Positions 34,013 to 44,333 of a DNA stretch of 64,000 nt are shown here, one piece after another. Below the pieces are notes generated by a model that saw only the letters and a program-made list of their open reading frames with translations, ran no database searches and was not told the origin of the DNA. The first letter of the stretch is position 1. Each line of letters starts with the position of its first letter. The position numbers and the translations under genes were made by a program. Where the stretch lies: the NCBI GenBank assembly GCA_963693305.1, contig OY855908.1:27792305-27856304 (forward strand), in the 5' to 3' direction. This stretch comes from Meandrina meandrites. Taxonomy: Eukaryota; Cnidaria; Anthozoa; Scleractinia; Meandrinidae.

Positions 34013-34628
34013 ACATAAGATGTCAGAGTGTACAGTTGCTCAGCAGCACTGGCTGTGTAAGTTAAAGTGAAAATATTGCAAGATTTGTGTTCGAAGAGCA
34101 TTCGAACGATCGATAGTTTTTGTGGGTTAATCGAAGCTCGTTTTATTTTCCTGTGCCTCTTCAATCGCCTGAACACACTCATATGTTATTCTTCTCACAT
34201 CATTTAGCAGGGGCGGCGAAGAAAGTTCGGCAATAATACTGCAGATCTTAAGAAACAGAATAATCATGTCGCTTTCATTTCGCTCTGAGTTAACAAAACA
34301 ACCCTTGTGTTCAAATGTTTTGAACAGAATGATCTAGAACTTCCGGCCATTAATTAACACTGTGGTTTCACGCCGTCATGCACGTGTAACCATGCATGTA
34401 GTTTTTCCTGTCTCGTGTTATTGGCACGTGTAACAGAACGTTCTCGACAAGTTTCACGTGTTTTGATTGTCATGCTTGGCGAAGCGGGAAAACCCCCTTG
34501 CTTTAGTTACAGGTAATTTCCCCGAAATCTATTTTTGTAATGATGCAATTGCCATATGAGCCAATCAAACGTTAAAACCGTGACTTTATAATATTTTGCA
34601 TAAGCTATTCTTGTCAGACGAATCGAGA

Positions 34629-35195
34629 ATGGCTAGCAATCAAATGCTTCAAGATGTTAACGAAACTTTCTCATATCTTGGTACAAAATATCCAACAATT
34701 AAGCCTTATTTAACAAAATGCTATACAGATATCAAAGAAAAATCGGTTAGGGAACAGGCTTCTTTAAACCAAAATAGAAAAGAGAACGTTAAGAAGCTTC
34801 TAAAGGAGTTTATGAATATGAACCATTTAGAAATGACTTACGAAGGTCTTCTTAATGAAACAGCCAGCAATGAAGAAGACCTTATACAACTTTTAGGAAA
34901 ACTAACTAAAGCTATTTCAGCTTATAAGAAAAAGAACGCATTGTTTGCTTCTAGACAAGGCAAATTATTGAAAGACGGCAAAATATTTCTTTCGCGGTCG
35001 AAGTACAAAAATATTATCCAGTCGTGCGGGTTTTCAACTCGTTATAGTAATTTTTTAATAGCGCTAAACGAGCTATTTGAAATGTATCCGCGACTTTGTT
35101 ATTGTGCAATTCCTGTTCGTAAGTTTATGGCAAACATGAAAATCATTCGTGAAATATGCGAAGAAAACGAAATTTTCTGGAAAAATCTTTGTTAG
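34629..35195 (+). CDS. helical protein of unknown function near the right end of the element, 188 aa
   Basis: I chose the ATG at 34629 (MASNQMLQDV); an upstream extension has only a non-ATG start. The frame is intact, Lys-rich and mostly helical, with a basic SRSKYKNIIQSCGF segment and a final LCYCAIPVRKFM region. There is no membrane segment or known motif. Strand and location, just inside the non-viral stretch and before the 91-bp array, suggest an element gene, possibly early or regulatory. I do not recognise it. Confidence 0.55.
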   Translation: MASNQMLQDVNETFSYLGTKYPTIKPYLTKCYTDIKEKSVREQASLNQNRKENVKKLLKEFMNMNHLEMTYEGLLNETASNEEDLIQLLGKLTKAISAYKKKNALFASRQGKLLKDGKIFLSRSKYKNIIQSCGFSTRYSNFLIALNELFEMYPRLCYCAIPVRKFMANMKIIREICEENEIFWKNLC

Positions 35196-35316
35196 CATTA
35201 ACCCAAATTGACCAAAATCAGACAAGTAATCGAACTTTAATAAAAAAAAAGAAAAAAAAAAAAAGAAATTAACCTAAAAACCTCCGCAGTTATGATATAT
35301 ACCCATAATGTGGAGT

Positions 35317-35829
35317 GTCAAAACTTGGCTCAAACGAGTCTGCTAGTGCTCTAGGAGCGGTGTGGAGGTGGGCGAAACCGAGCTCAAAATGAGCTCGACA
35401 ATTCCGCAATACAACTTGGCTCAAACGAGTCTGCTAGTGCTCTAGGAGCGGTGTGGAGGTGGGCGAAACGGAGCTCAAAATGAGCTCGACAATTCCGCAA
35501 TACAAATTGGCTCAAACGAGTCTGCTAGTGCTCTAGGAGCGGTGTGGAGGTGGGCGAAACGGAGCTCAAAATGAGCTCGACAATTCCGCAATACAAATTG
35601 GCTCAAACGAGTCTGCTAGTGCTCTTGGAGCGGTGTGGAGGTGGGCGAAACGGAGCTCAAAATGAGCTCGACAATTCCGCAATACAACTTGGCTCAAACG
35701 AGTCTGCTAGTGCTCTAGGAGCGGTGTGGAGGTGGGCGAAACCGAGCTCAAAATGAGCTCGACAAATGCCGAAGGCAACTTGGCTCAAACGAGTCTGCTA
35801 GTGCTCAAAGAGCGGTGTGGAGGTGGGCA
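35317..35829. repeat. 91-bp tandem repeat array, about six copies
   Basis: ttggct(c) recurs at 35325, 35416, 35507, 35598, 35689 and 35780, exactly 91 bp apart. Units are nearly identical until the last, which diverges. Each unit contains the short inverted repeat gagctcaaaatgagctc. Because 91 is not a multiple of three, the array is unlikely to be protein-coding. Confidence 0.95.
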
Positions 35830-35830
35830 A

Positions 35831-35970
35831 GAAATGGGTTACGCCGTAACCCAAATTGTAATCGAACTTGAATAAAATTAACCAAAAAATCTTTTTTATC
35901 ATTAATGAGAATAACAAAAGAAATGGGTTACGCCGTAACCCAAATTGTAATAGAACTTGAATAAAATTAA
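35831..35970. repeat. paired 51-bp direct repeats with perfect hairpins
   Basis: Copies at 35831-35881 and 35920-35970 differ at one base. Each contains the hairpin GGGTTACGCCGTAACCC (7-bp stem, 3-base loop). A related half copy (aacccaaattgaccaaaatcagac...aatcgaacttt) lies after the 188-aa gene stop, near 35200. Confidence 0.9.
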
Positions 35971-36102
35971 TTCATTTTACACTCTTGTTGTGTTTATTGT
36001 TTTACAACCCCCTTTGCTTACCTGTTCCTTAAAACAGGGAAAACCCCCGCTTCGACTAACGTATTAAAGATCTTGAAAACACACAAGGACTGAGGCTGCC
36101 GC

Positions 36103-36315
36103 TTACCACCATTTCAGAAATTTCTCTTCAAAATCATAAACATCCCAGCGGTGTTCCACTAAATAGTGTTTAACATTATTTTTAAAACACAAGACACATA
36201 GTCCTGTTCGATCACATTCGTGGCATTTGCTGCAAATAAATATTTTAGAAAACCTTCCTTGTTTGTCACAAAAAGGTCCCTCTATCAGTTCGTCATGAAT
36301 CTTGTTCCAACCCAT
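36103..36315 (-). CDS. small Cys-rich, probably zinc-binding protein at right end of element
   Basis: A 70-residue frame starts MGWNKIHDEL. The Cys pairs are CSKCHEC and CVLC, with further Cys/His in between and after (KHYLVEHRW). The tail is aromatic (FEEKFLKWW). An ATG inside the right TIR at 36400 opens a frame (MAATNELTV...) that closes at 36317-36319 by TGA just before this start. The two may have been one gene before a shift, or two overlapping starts. The family is not recognised; the Cys spacing suggests a zinc ribbon or RING-like fold. Confidence 0.5.
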   Translation of the reverse strand: MGWNKIHDELIEGPFCDKQGRFSKIFICSKCHECDRTGLCVLCFKNNVKHYLVEHRWDVYDFEEKFLKWW

Positions 36316-36390
36316 TTCATTTCTTTCCCGTTTTATTACGAGGTAGTGTTTGTAGCCTTTGTAATTCCTCGGTAACTGTTAGTTCGTTTG

Positions 36391-36763
36391 TGGCTGCCAT
36401 CTCGGCGTATATACTAGTGCAGATAATTGTTCAATTGTAAAATAATTCTGGCGCATTTTTGTATATAGACAGTGCAGACATTTCTTCAATAGAAAATAAT
36501 TTTTGTGACACATCCGCTCTCTCGGTTTGGGGTCACGCTCTTTGTTTACTTCCATGCTTGCGTTATTTTCTCTCAAACCACACACATGTAAGATGAGGGT
36601 TCTGACAGAAATTTTATAACAAAAGGTTCATGATATCAAACAAAGCTTTTCTCAAGAAACGAGGCGAGCATGGGAGCCGAGTTTATTGAGAAAAAAGCTT
36701 TGTTTGATATCATGAACCTTTTGTTATAAAATTTGCGTCAGAACCCTCATCTTACATGTGTGT
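36391..36763. repeat. right terminal inverted repeat
   Basis: This is the reverse complement of 13387-13760. It differs by five substitutions and one A-run indel by eye, about 98.5% identity. Its inner end carries the ATG at 36400 (minus strand). Confidence 0.95.
36580..36763. repeat. terminal hairpin (palindrome) of right TIR
   Basis: It mirrors the left hairpin: two arms of about 75 bp around a loop containing cgaggcgagcatgggagccg. Confidence 0.85.
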
Positions 36764-36768
36764 GTATC
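36764..36768. repeat. target site duplication, right copy
   Basis: GTATC follows the right TIR. Beyond it the minus strand reads LDFSKAFD, the residues expected just before the reverse transcriptase segment left of the element. Confidence 0.75.
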
Positions 36769-37034
36769 AAAGGCTTTAGAAAAATCAAGACACGAAGATG
36801 TAAATCACAGAATTGGCACTAGCCTCGGTCTTCACCTCCGTGTCTGCTCTATCATGCCAACCTACCGAAGGGGCTCTTTGTTAAGGACGAGGAGAAGTGT
36901 ATATTTTACTGATAGCTTTTAAACCTAAAATTGAACATCAACCAAACAGATCGGCTAAGAAAAGTGACATGTTTAATAAGTTGTTACTGTATTCTTGAGT
37001 TTACAGTTGCTTGCCATGAACATGACTCCGACAG

Positions 37035-37440
37035 CTCTCTTGTTTCATTGACTGACATAGGGTATTACCGTATTTGACATTTTGATATCTCAAATGACAG
37101 TATCAAACAACCTTTGCACTTTTCACTAGAATTACCCTGATTTAATAAAAAAAAACGTTTATCCCCATTAAAGATGGGGCAGCCGTAAGCAAGGGTCATG
37201 CAAGGTAGCTGAAAGTTATTAACTGGATGAAGAGTTGGCAGATCCGCTCGTCTCCGGTAACTTTGGTCTAACGATTAATGATCTTGAGACCGCATAGCTG
37301 CGCAGCTGCTTGATGTATGAAACACGTGACGCGTTTGTCTTTTCCATGTGACGTTCGTGTTGGCGGTCTCACTATTGCTACTGGGCTTGAATGCAGTGTT
37401 TATATGAAAAGTGAAAGCCTGATTTCAAGATCCTAGCAGA
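37035..37440. repeat. inverted duplicate of 43690-44088
   Basis: Long stretches match the reverse complement of 43690-44088, for example ggatgaagagttggcagatccgctcg and gcggtctcactattgctactgggc. Small indels are present. It belongs to the rearranged duplications around the methyltransferase genes. Confidence 0.85.
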
Positions 37441-37598
37441 AACATCAACTGAAAGTTAAACGAACCACACTTTGGAACAGCGGACTGTCCAGACTTGGTT
37501 ACCATTGGAAACGTTACGTCGTGAGCGAAACACTGATCCGACTATATGAATCTATGTTACTCGAGTACTCTTCAGCTCTCGAGTCCTCCCACTAACAT

Positions 37599-38503
37599 AT
37601 GATGAAAAAAATATATATACAATAAAATACAATGAAATAACAATTTGCACATAACAAAATGTGCAAACTAGTAAAGATAAAGTTTTTCGCTGCCTACATT
37701 TTCATTCAAGGCAGGTTCTCCTTTATTTTGCAATGTATAGCTGACCGTCCCCTTGCTAATATGTCAAAGTGGTCCCATTTTAAATGATGACCAGTGTGGT
37801 GCACCAATATGGCGGCCGGAAAATACTGTAAACATCTGGAGCTTACTTTGGTCATCTAGGCCACTGATAATCTGTACTGGACAGACAAACATTTACATAA
37901 ACGCATTTCCTACATTTTTAACTTCCCAAATGACAAAAAATTGCAAGAGAAATGTGTATTTTTTGACAAACACGATCGTAACTGTATGTCACGCACCGCC
38001 AGACCTCTAAAATTCAAAGTGCGCTGGTTTCCAAACGAAGGACCCTATTGAGCTGAAAAGTTGCAAACAGATATAATTTAAGTAGCTCTTATGCCTGATG
38101 CAGATGCAAACGTTGGTGTCTTTAGATTTGGATTTTAGTATCTGATTACGTCACGTGAAAACGATCTATATAAGGCTAGTTGTTGGGACTGCCAAGATTT
38201 CTACAGCGGAAAAACAAAACGTAGACTACATGACAGAAAAACGGAACATTTCAAAGCGATGACAAGTAAGAGTCACGCATCTGCTATTGCAGACCACGTC
38301 ACGTCAACTGGTCATCATTTAAAATGGGACCATTTTGACATATTAGCAAGGGGACGGTCAGCTATACATTGCAAAATAAAGGAGAACCTGCCTTGAATGA
38401 AAACGTAGGCAGCGAAAAACTTTATCTTTACTAGTTTGCACATTTTGTTATGTGCAAATTGTTATTTCATTGTATTTTATTGTATATATATTTTTTTCAT
38501 CAT
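37599..38503. mobile_element. Penelope-like element fragment flanked by ~193-bp inverted arms
   Basis: Arms 37599-37791 and 38310-38503 are reverse complements (atgatgaaaaaaatatatat... and tggtcatcatttaaaatggg). The right arm overlaps a GIY-YIG-like coding remnant. Inverted terminal copies around truncated bodies are known for Penelope-like retroelements. No reverse transcriptase is left. Confidence 0.65.
38187..38396 (+). pseudogene. GIY-YIG endonuclease remnant of a Penelope-like element
   Basis: An open 69-codon stretch without a start codon reads DCQDFYSGKTKRRLHDRKTE, then HASAIADHVTSTGHHLKWDH. This matches the conserved core following the GIY/YIG motif in Penelope-like retroelements. 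The upstream catalytic Tyr region and the reverse transcriptase are missing. Confidence 0.65.
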
Positions 38504-39908
38504 CTGTTTTTCGTCAACTGTCAATTCTATTGTTTTTCGAATTTAAATTTAGTTGTCTTTCCATTTAACGGTTACTTCTGAAGATGTATGTAGAAGCATA
38601 CAAAACGTCAAGCAAAACGTCTATTTTTTCTAAAAGTGCGTTTGTCCGTAAGGTTCATCACCGCAGTTTGCGTGTTATTTTTGAGTTTATTTAATTTTGT
38701 TTATTCGCTTTGCTGTTATAAAATAGAAATCTAAATATTGTTTTGACAGGTTAATGCTTAAATTCATTAACCATAACGGTTATCTGTTGTTCTATTCTCT
38801 TTCGCTTCGCTCAGCCGAATAGGAAACATTTCTATTATAAGTAAGGACGCAAACAACACAACAGTTTGTGGAGGGAGCCGCCAGCATTTGAGTTTATTTA
38901 CACTGAAATACAAGTATAAGCGGGAAAAAGGAAAAAGTAACAGTACAAACACCGAAGCAAACTAAGTATAAACAACAACGTATACAGGATCTATAGATAA
39001 ATAACAGCCAAAGCGGATACAGCAAACAGGAATGTAAACGTGGCAATTACAGCTATTACAAACTACAGCGAAAAGACAAAATAAGTTAAGAAAAAATGCA
39101 CACTATTTTATAAACAAAATATGAAAAAACTAGCCTCGAGAAAACTGGCCGGCGTCAAGTGGTGTGACATACACGGGGAGTGGTTTATAAAGGGGCTAGA
39201 GATCCCAATGGGAATTATGCAATACCCGCTAATTAACAACTAAAAGAAATACATTTTTGTTTTCTAGCCATAAAATCATACCTGTAATTAGCGCGTTGAG
39301 TTTTTGAAAGTAATCAATGTTTTCGAGCTAGGATTAACGTTAGCCAATGGACCTTTAGTCGCGTTAATTTTTGTGAGCGTTAATTTCTGCGCCCTTAATT
39401 TAGTGGAGCGTTAATTTTCGCGGCGTTAATTTGCATTATTTTTGTCCCAAATTTTTGATACACCCACAAACTTTCGGCAACTAGGAAACACAGACTTTCT
39501 ATTTTGCGCACTTCTTTCTCAAAGTTTATAAAGTAAATCGTTTACAATATTTCTACTTCTTTGTCACTTCGTGTCACTGTCGCTGTTAGAAAATTTACAC
39601 ATCTGCTTCTTGGATTTCGGCTAAGATGGTTTTGAGTCGTCAACATAATCTTTCTCGATGGAATATGACACTTCCTCTGTTCTCTCTTTCAAAATTGTCA
39701 GACTCCTTGGTATTTCAAGGTCTCCTTGAACGAGTGGAGATCGCGTTAATTTCCTTCATTTTGAAATTTTAGCACCTCTTTCGCCTTAATTTCCTTTATT
39801 GGAAACTAGTATTTCCTTCACTTCGCGTTAATTTAAGTCGCGTTTATTTCCAATACCTTAATTAACGCGAGCGTTAATTTCCTATAATAAGGTACTTTAT
39901 TGTCTTCA

Positions 39909-40883
39909 TTAGTTCGACACTTCACAACAACATCCTTTTACAATGATAACCGCATTGTCCTTGAGTTCCACAATTCTTCTTCCATGCTCGTTAATAAACG
40001 ATTGTTCCTCCCAAAACTTAAAGACTTTCTCAAATGTTTCCTGTTTCGCGTTTTGTCGAACATCTACTCTATTCGTCAAAAAATCCAGGAGATAACCTCC
40101 TTCGCGCGACGAATTATTAAAAATGTTGCTTATATCAAGGTTGTTAGAATTACCCGGACACACGAAATATTTCCATCCTTTCTGCCTCGCTACAGCAACA
40201 ACATCCCTGTTCCTAGGAATTGAAGGGCTGCGTAGCTCGGGAAATTTGCTCGCAAACTTCATCATAGGGTCTTCTTCGCTTTGAGCGATAGATATTATGA
40301 TGCCTTCTTTTCTTAGCTCTTTCTCGTAGCAGTGAACAAGTGCATCTTCTATTCCGAGGTAATAGATGCTGTGTATGAAATGCACCATATCAAATTTGAT
40401 GTCCTCTGCCTTTTTTTGGGACGTATACTCTTGAAATGTCATCGGAACCCATTCAAATTTAATATTTGATGGTTTCTTTAATTGCTCCGGTAGATTCTCA
40501 GCTTTTTCACGAAATGAAGCCAGCCTTGCCTCGTCTGGTTCAATTACACGATTGAACAATGACACTGTTTCTCCTTCTGCGCGACGAATATTCTCATTCA
40601 AGGCTTTTAGAAAGTTGATGTCATTTTTGCCCTCTCCGCTTCCACCACTGAGAGCACGAAAAGGCGACTTCTCGGATGATTGGTTAAGAAGCTCACGAAT
40701 TCCTTTGTTGACAACAGGAACGATGTGCTGTTCAATGCATTGCAAAATGGAGTCCTCTTGGTTTGCTGACGCCAAAAAACATTGAAACGAACGAGAGTAA
40801 GCCTCAGGACATGAGTCGAGAGGGGCAGGAGTGTTGCGATGAGCCATCATTTCTGACATTTGCCTTGCGTGATAGTGCGACAT
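39909..40883 (-). CDS. HNMT: histamine N-methyltransferase-like protein, 324 aa (copy 1)
   Basis: An intact single-exon frame starts at ATG 40883. It has the layout of the HNMT family: an N-terminal helix with SRSFQCFLASAN, an SAM-binding motif I region (SGGSGEGKND), an acidic post-I loop (NRVIEPDEARL), FDMVHFIHSIYYLG in the core, and a C-terminal DNAVIIVKG strand. The length is close to vertebrate HNMT plus a short tail. In vertebrates the enzyme methylates histamine in the cytosol; the substrate in this organism is unknown. Motif I has Gly where copy 2 has Val (LSVGSGEG), which may affect cofactor binding. Copy 2 at 44334 is near-identical and in inverted orientation. Confidence 0.8.
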   Translation of the reverse strand: MSHYHARQMSEMMAHRNTPAPLDSCPEAYSRSFQCFLASANQEDSILQCIEQHIVPVVNKGIRELLNQSSEKSPFRALSGGSGEGKNDINFLKALNENIRRAEGETVSLFNRVIEPDEARLASFREKAENLPEQLKKPSNIKFEWVPMTFQEYTSQKKAEDIKFDMVHFIHSIYYLGIEDALVHCYEKELRKEGIIISIAQSEEDPMMKFASKFPELRSPSIPRNRDVVAVARQKGWKYFVCPGNSNNLDISNIFNNSSREGGYLLDFLTNRVDVRQNAKQETFEKVFKFWEEQSFINEHGRRIVELKDNAVIIVKGCCCEVSN

Positions 40884-41559
40884 CGGCCTATGCCATTCAC
40901 AACTACATCACAACGCTTCTAAGTATTAATGCGTTACAGCTCACTGAGTACCAATGAAAAATAGTTTGAATAGTTTGTTTGCTCCTTCTTGAATAGAGAA
41001 TATTTAATTGAAATTTTATGATGATTTAAAAAAGAGGTGAAAAATGTATTTTTATAGTTTTCCCTTGTGTTCAAGCGACAACAAATTCAGGGTCAGTTGT
41101 TAAACAAAAAAACTCAGAGACTCAAAGTCCCATTATTGGCCGATTAATTAAAGTCAAGCGCCTCGAAACGAAGCTGATTCGTGTGAACATAAATGTAAGT
41201 TTTCCCGATACCAGTCACTGGAATTGCTGGAGCTATGCTGGTTATATTTAACAAACGTGATCTGTTTTCAAATCAGTAAGCTCAGTAGAACAAAAGTCTT
41301 CAGAATAACATGTAGAGGTTTTCTAGGTTAACTTATTAAAGTGATCCATTGTTCATAAAGTTGAATGGAACCGAACGTTCCACAGTTCTTGCTGGTCATA
41401 AGGCCAGAAATATTCAGAGATAACTTAAAGATAAGAGTACTTAAACTCATAAATGCTAGCGACTAAATGTAACGATCAAGTTGTTGGTCGAATATTGCGT
41501 GAAAGCGATAACATTAATTGCTTACTTTGTCAGGATCTGACCAAAACAACAATAGCTCT

Positions 41560-41562
<3 letters not shown>

Positions 41563-41595
<33 letters not shown>

Positions 41596-41609
41596 TTGAT
41601 AATAATAAT
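41563..41609. repeat. (AAT)n microsatellite
   Basis: A run of taa units with one interruption (attgat) is visible. Confidence 0.95.
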
Positions 41610-43689
41610 GGCATTTCGGGCAGTATATCCACATAGTGGCTCTTCGCCTGCCCGATGCTAACTAAATTTACAATTGTAGAAGGATAAAAATATATCTAAA
41701 AATTTATATCTATATGTAAACGAGATAAAATTGTATTGAACTTATGTGAATTAAACTAACTTAAATAAACTGACTTCATTATATGTATTAATTATGTGAA
41801 AAAAGTAATTAAATCGATCCGGAATATGTGAACCATGCCGAGATAATAAAAGAAAAGGGATTGGAACGTGGAAACGTTCCCATAAGAAACTTTTCCAAGG
41901 TCCGCGTTGCACGCGCGATACATTTTGCCAAACAATCGCAAAAACAAGTGCGAACGACTTGTTGGACAAGGGCAAATTTTGACAAATCTTCAAAGGGGCC
42001 GATGTCGTGCCTCAAGGCAGGACAACTCATGACAAGTCGCATTCCAACGCCCCTCGTAATGCCAGATAACAATACGCTGTTTATTGGCTATTGTGTTTGG
42101 TCTGGATTGTACTAAAAAACAACACGCAAAATTTTTCCGCGACAGGCGGCAAAACATGTTTGTGTGCCCGGTAAGGTCGTGGAAGGATGGTAAAACCGGG
42201 GTTGGAACAAATGAATGCGGAGGGAACCAGTTTGTGCCGATAAATGGAGGGGAAAAGAAATACATGTAGTTTACTTGCGACATTTTCCTCGCACGCGCAC
42301 AAAAACATCACTACACGCGCACTTCAAATGCAAGTCGTTTTAAAATTTTTCACCACGTGGACCTGCCTGATTATTTGATGTTTGCACAAGACGACCGTGC
42401 CGAGAAATGTACTAGGATGCCAGAAGCACGTGCAGAGCTATTGTAATAATAATTACACTTTCTGTTTTCTTCAAAATGTCTCTGACTTGTCGCGACAATT
42501 TTGTTTTTGTCAAAAATGTTATGACATTTAAAACTTGTCCGCTAGTGCGAATCGGCCCCAACTTGCAAAACAAAATGCAAATTAGCAGCGAGAACATGCG
42601 TCTATTAAAGTCAAGTGTAGTTTCTGGCACGTGTAAGTTGCTTACTAACAATCTGCTCGTTGTACGAAAAGTACAGAACACGTTTGTCGTTATGACTCTA
42701 ATGGCTCCTAGTTAATCACACAAGATTGTTTATAATTGATTAAATACGCGAAATCACTCGAAACACGCGAATTAACTAAAATGTAGAAATACACTAGTAA
42801 ATATAAAAATATTTAAAATTGTCTGCCAACAGTACGTTTGAGCTTTTAAATAGATTCTGTCAGCCGGGAGTTGAAGTTTTAAAGTGTATATTTTAGTACC
42901 CGAAGTCCGAAATAGTAACAGAAACCCAACATCCTTTGTGAAAGCAGAATTGCTTTTAAAAACAACACCTTGTCGAAATTTAGATCAAAATGGACTACTT
43001 TATGCGCTTTAGCCCCTCAAAATGTTTCCACTTAGAATGTGCCATCCGCCTTTTTTCCATATGTCTTTTTTTTTTCTTTTTCTTTTTTCGCCAAAAAATT
43101 GTAAAATTAAACAATCTATTGTAAACAAACTTTGTAATTACTTATACGTAGTGATATGGTGTAATTGTTTTCTCTGTATTAATAATATTGTACGTCTTTT
43201 CTCAATACTGTAAAACCTTATTCTCTTCAATAAAAAAAAAAAACAAACAAAAAAAAAACAGAAACCCAAATGTATAAATTTCTCGCACAAAGGATGACTT
43301 TTTAACTCGTAAATTAGGTGATGTGTGATAAAATTTATACAAGATTTGTTTTGTTTACGCGACATCCGGTATCGTATTGCTCTGGGCGTAGCCGCACTGA
43401 CTGTGGGCGCCACTTCTTTCCTCCCTCGGAAAGCCTACGCTTTCAGTTCGTTGCCGTTCTCACAAAGATCGAAAAGGGGTTTAATAACGAACGGAAAAAT
43501 AAACGTAAGAGAAGTGCCACGATGTAGATTGAACATCTATTTTAATTTCAAGATATTTACAAAAGTCAAATTTGGCTCCTCTGCTCCCTGCCGTGGCGAC
43601 GTCAGCCATTTACTTTATCGGGGCGTGGAAGCGGAATCTAAATCATAGCTGTAAAATTGGTAGGAATCATGAATCAAGGATCTTCAAAT

Positions 43690-44088
43690 CAGGCTTTCAC
43701 TTTTCATATAATCACTGCATTCAAGCCCAGTAGCAATAGTGAGACCGCCAACACGACCGTCACGTGGAAAAGACAAACGCGTCACGTGTTTCATACATCA
43801 AGCAGCTACGCAGCTGTGCGGTCTCAAGATCATTTATCTTTAGACCAAAGTTACCGGAGACGAGCGGATCTGCCAGCTCTTCATCCAGTTAATAACTTTC
43901 AGCTACCTTGCATGACCCTTGCTTTCGGCTTCCCCATCTTTAATGGAGAAAAACGTTTTTTATTAAATCAGGGTAATTAAAAAGTGAAAAGGTTATTTGA
44001 TACCGTAAAATTCTTAAGTTCTGTCATTTGAGATATAAAAATGTCAAATACGGTAATGCCCTCTGTCAGTCAATGAAACATGGGAGCT
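43690..44088. repeat. inverted duplicate of 37035-37440
   Basis: It matches the reverse complement of 37035-37440. Here it lies directly upstream of methyltransferase copy 2. Confidence 0.85.
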
Positions 44089-44333
44089 CGGCTAATTAAC
44101 CGGCCAATAATCGGCCTTTGAATCTCTGAGTTTTGTTTAATAACTGACCCTGAATTTGTTGTCGCTTGAACACAAGGGAAAACTATAAAAATAAATTTTC
44201 CACCTCTTTTTTAAATCATCATATTTTAATTAAATATTCTCTATTCAATAAGAAGTAAACAAACTATCCAATTTATTTTTCATTGGTACTCAGTGAGCTG
44301 TAACACATTAATAGTTGTGAATGGCATAGGCCG

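Larger units (their letters stand above)
27114..34628. other. non-viral cargo stretch inside the element
   Basis: No virus-like frame is found over 7.5 kb. Recognisable pieces (a TPR pseudogene, a MITE-like insert, a hAT-like MITE, a SINE, a palindrome and a poly-C tract) are listed separately. Other visible features: short repeats of cactattcg at 27735-27790; ccaaggtaaa/ttaccttgg inverted words at 29815-29890 and 30375-30510, possibly another MITE; and an 88-codon frame at 32372-32635 (SADWTEEFSKLWGVSQREK) of unknown family followed by a shifted continuation. Whether it was captured as cargo or built by later insertions is open. Confidence 0.6.
13387..36763. mobile_element. Polinton/adintovirus-like element, 23,377 bp
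   Basis: TIRs of 374 and 373 bp differ, by eye, at five substitutions and one indel. A 5-bp target duplication flanks the unit. Inside are protein-primed DNA polymerase B, rve-type integrase, A32-like ATPase and a probable major capsid protein, the combination that defines Polintons/Mavericks and adintoviruses. I found no adenain-like protease. Removing the non-viral stretch 27114-34628 leaves about 15.9 kb, a usual size for the group. Four core genes are broken, so this copy is defective. Confidence 0.9.
36769..39908. other. repeat-rich intergenic stretch, no intact gene
   Basis: It contains the remaining 30 bases of the interrupted LINE frame (36769-36798), an inverted duplicate block (37035-37440), a block duplicated directly at 45755-46210 (pieces at 37436-37600, 38686-38800 and 39258-39360), a Penelope-like fragment, and AT-rich DNA. 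Repeated words cgttaattt/gcgttaattt fill 39360-39890. Confidence 0.6.
40884..44333. other. spacer between divergent methyltransferase copies
   Basis: The first ~270 bases (to about 41160) and the last ~250 (from about 44085) are inverted duplicates containing the shared promoter regions (ggtactcagtgagctgtaac near both starts). Between lie an (AAT)n microsatellite, AT-rich DNA, an A-run with AATAAA-like words near 43230, and the inverted block 43690-44088. No other gene is supported. Confidence 0.6.

Noticed and set aside
35544..35756. 70-codon frame through the 91-bp array
   Set aside because: The period is not a multiple of three, so each unit changes frame. It is chance openness in a tandem repeat.
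35317..35829. CRISPR-like array
   Set aside because: There are no unique spacers: the whole 91-bp unit repeats. The setting is eukaryotic.
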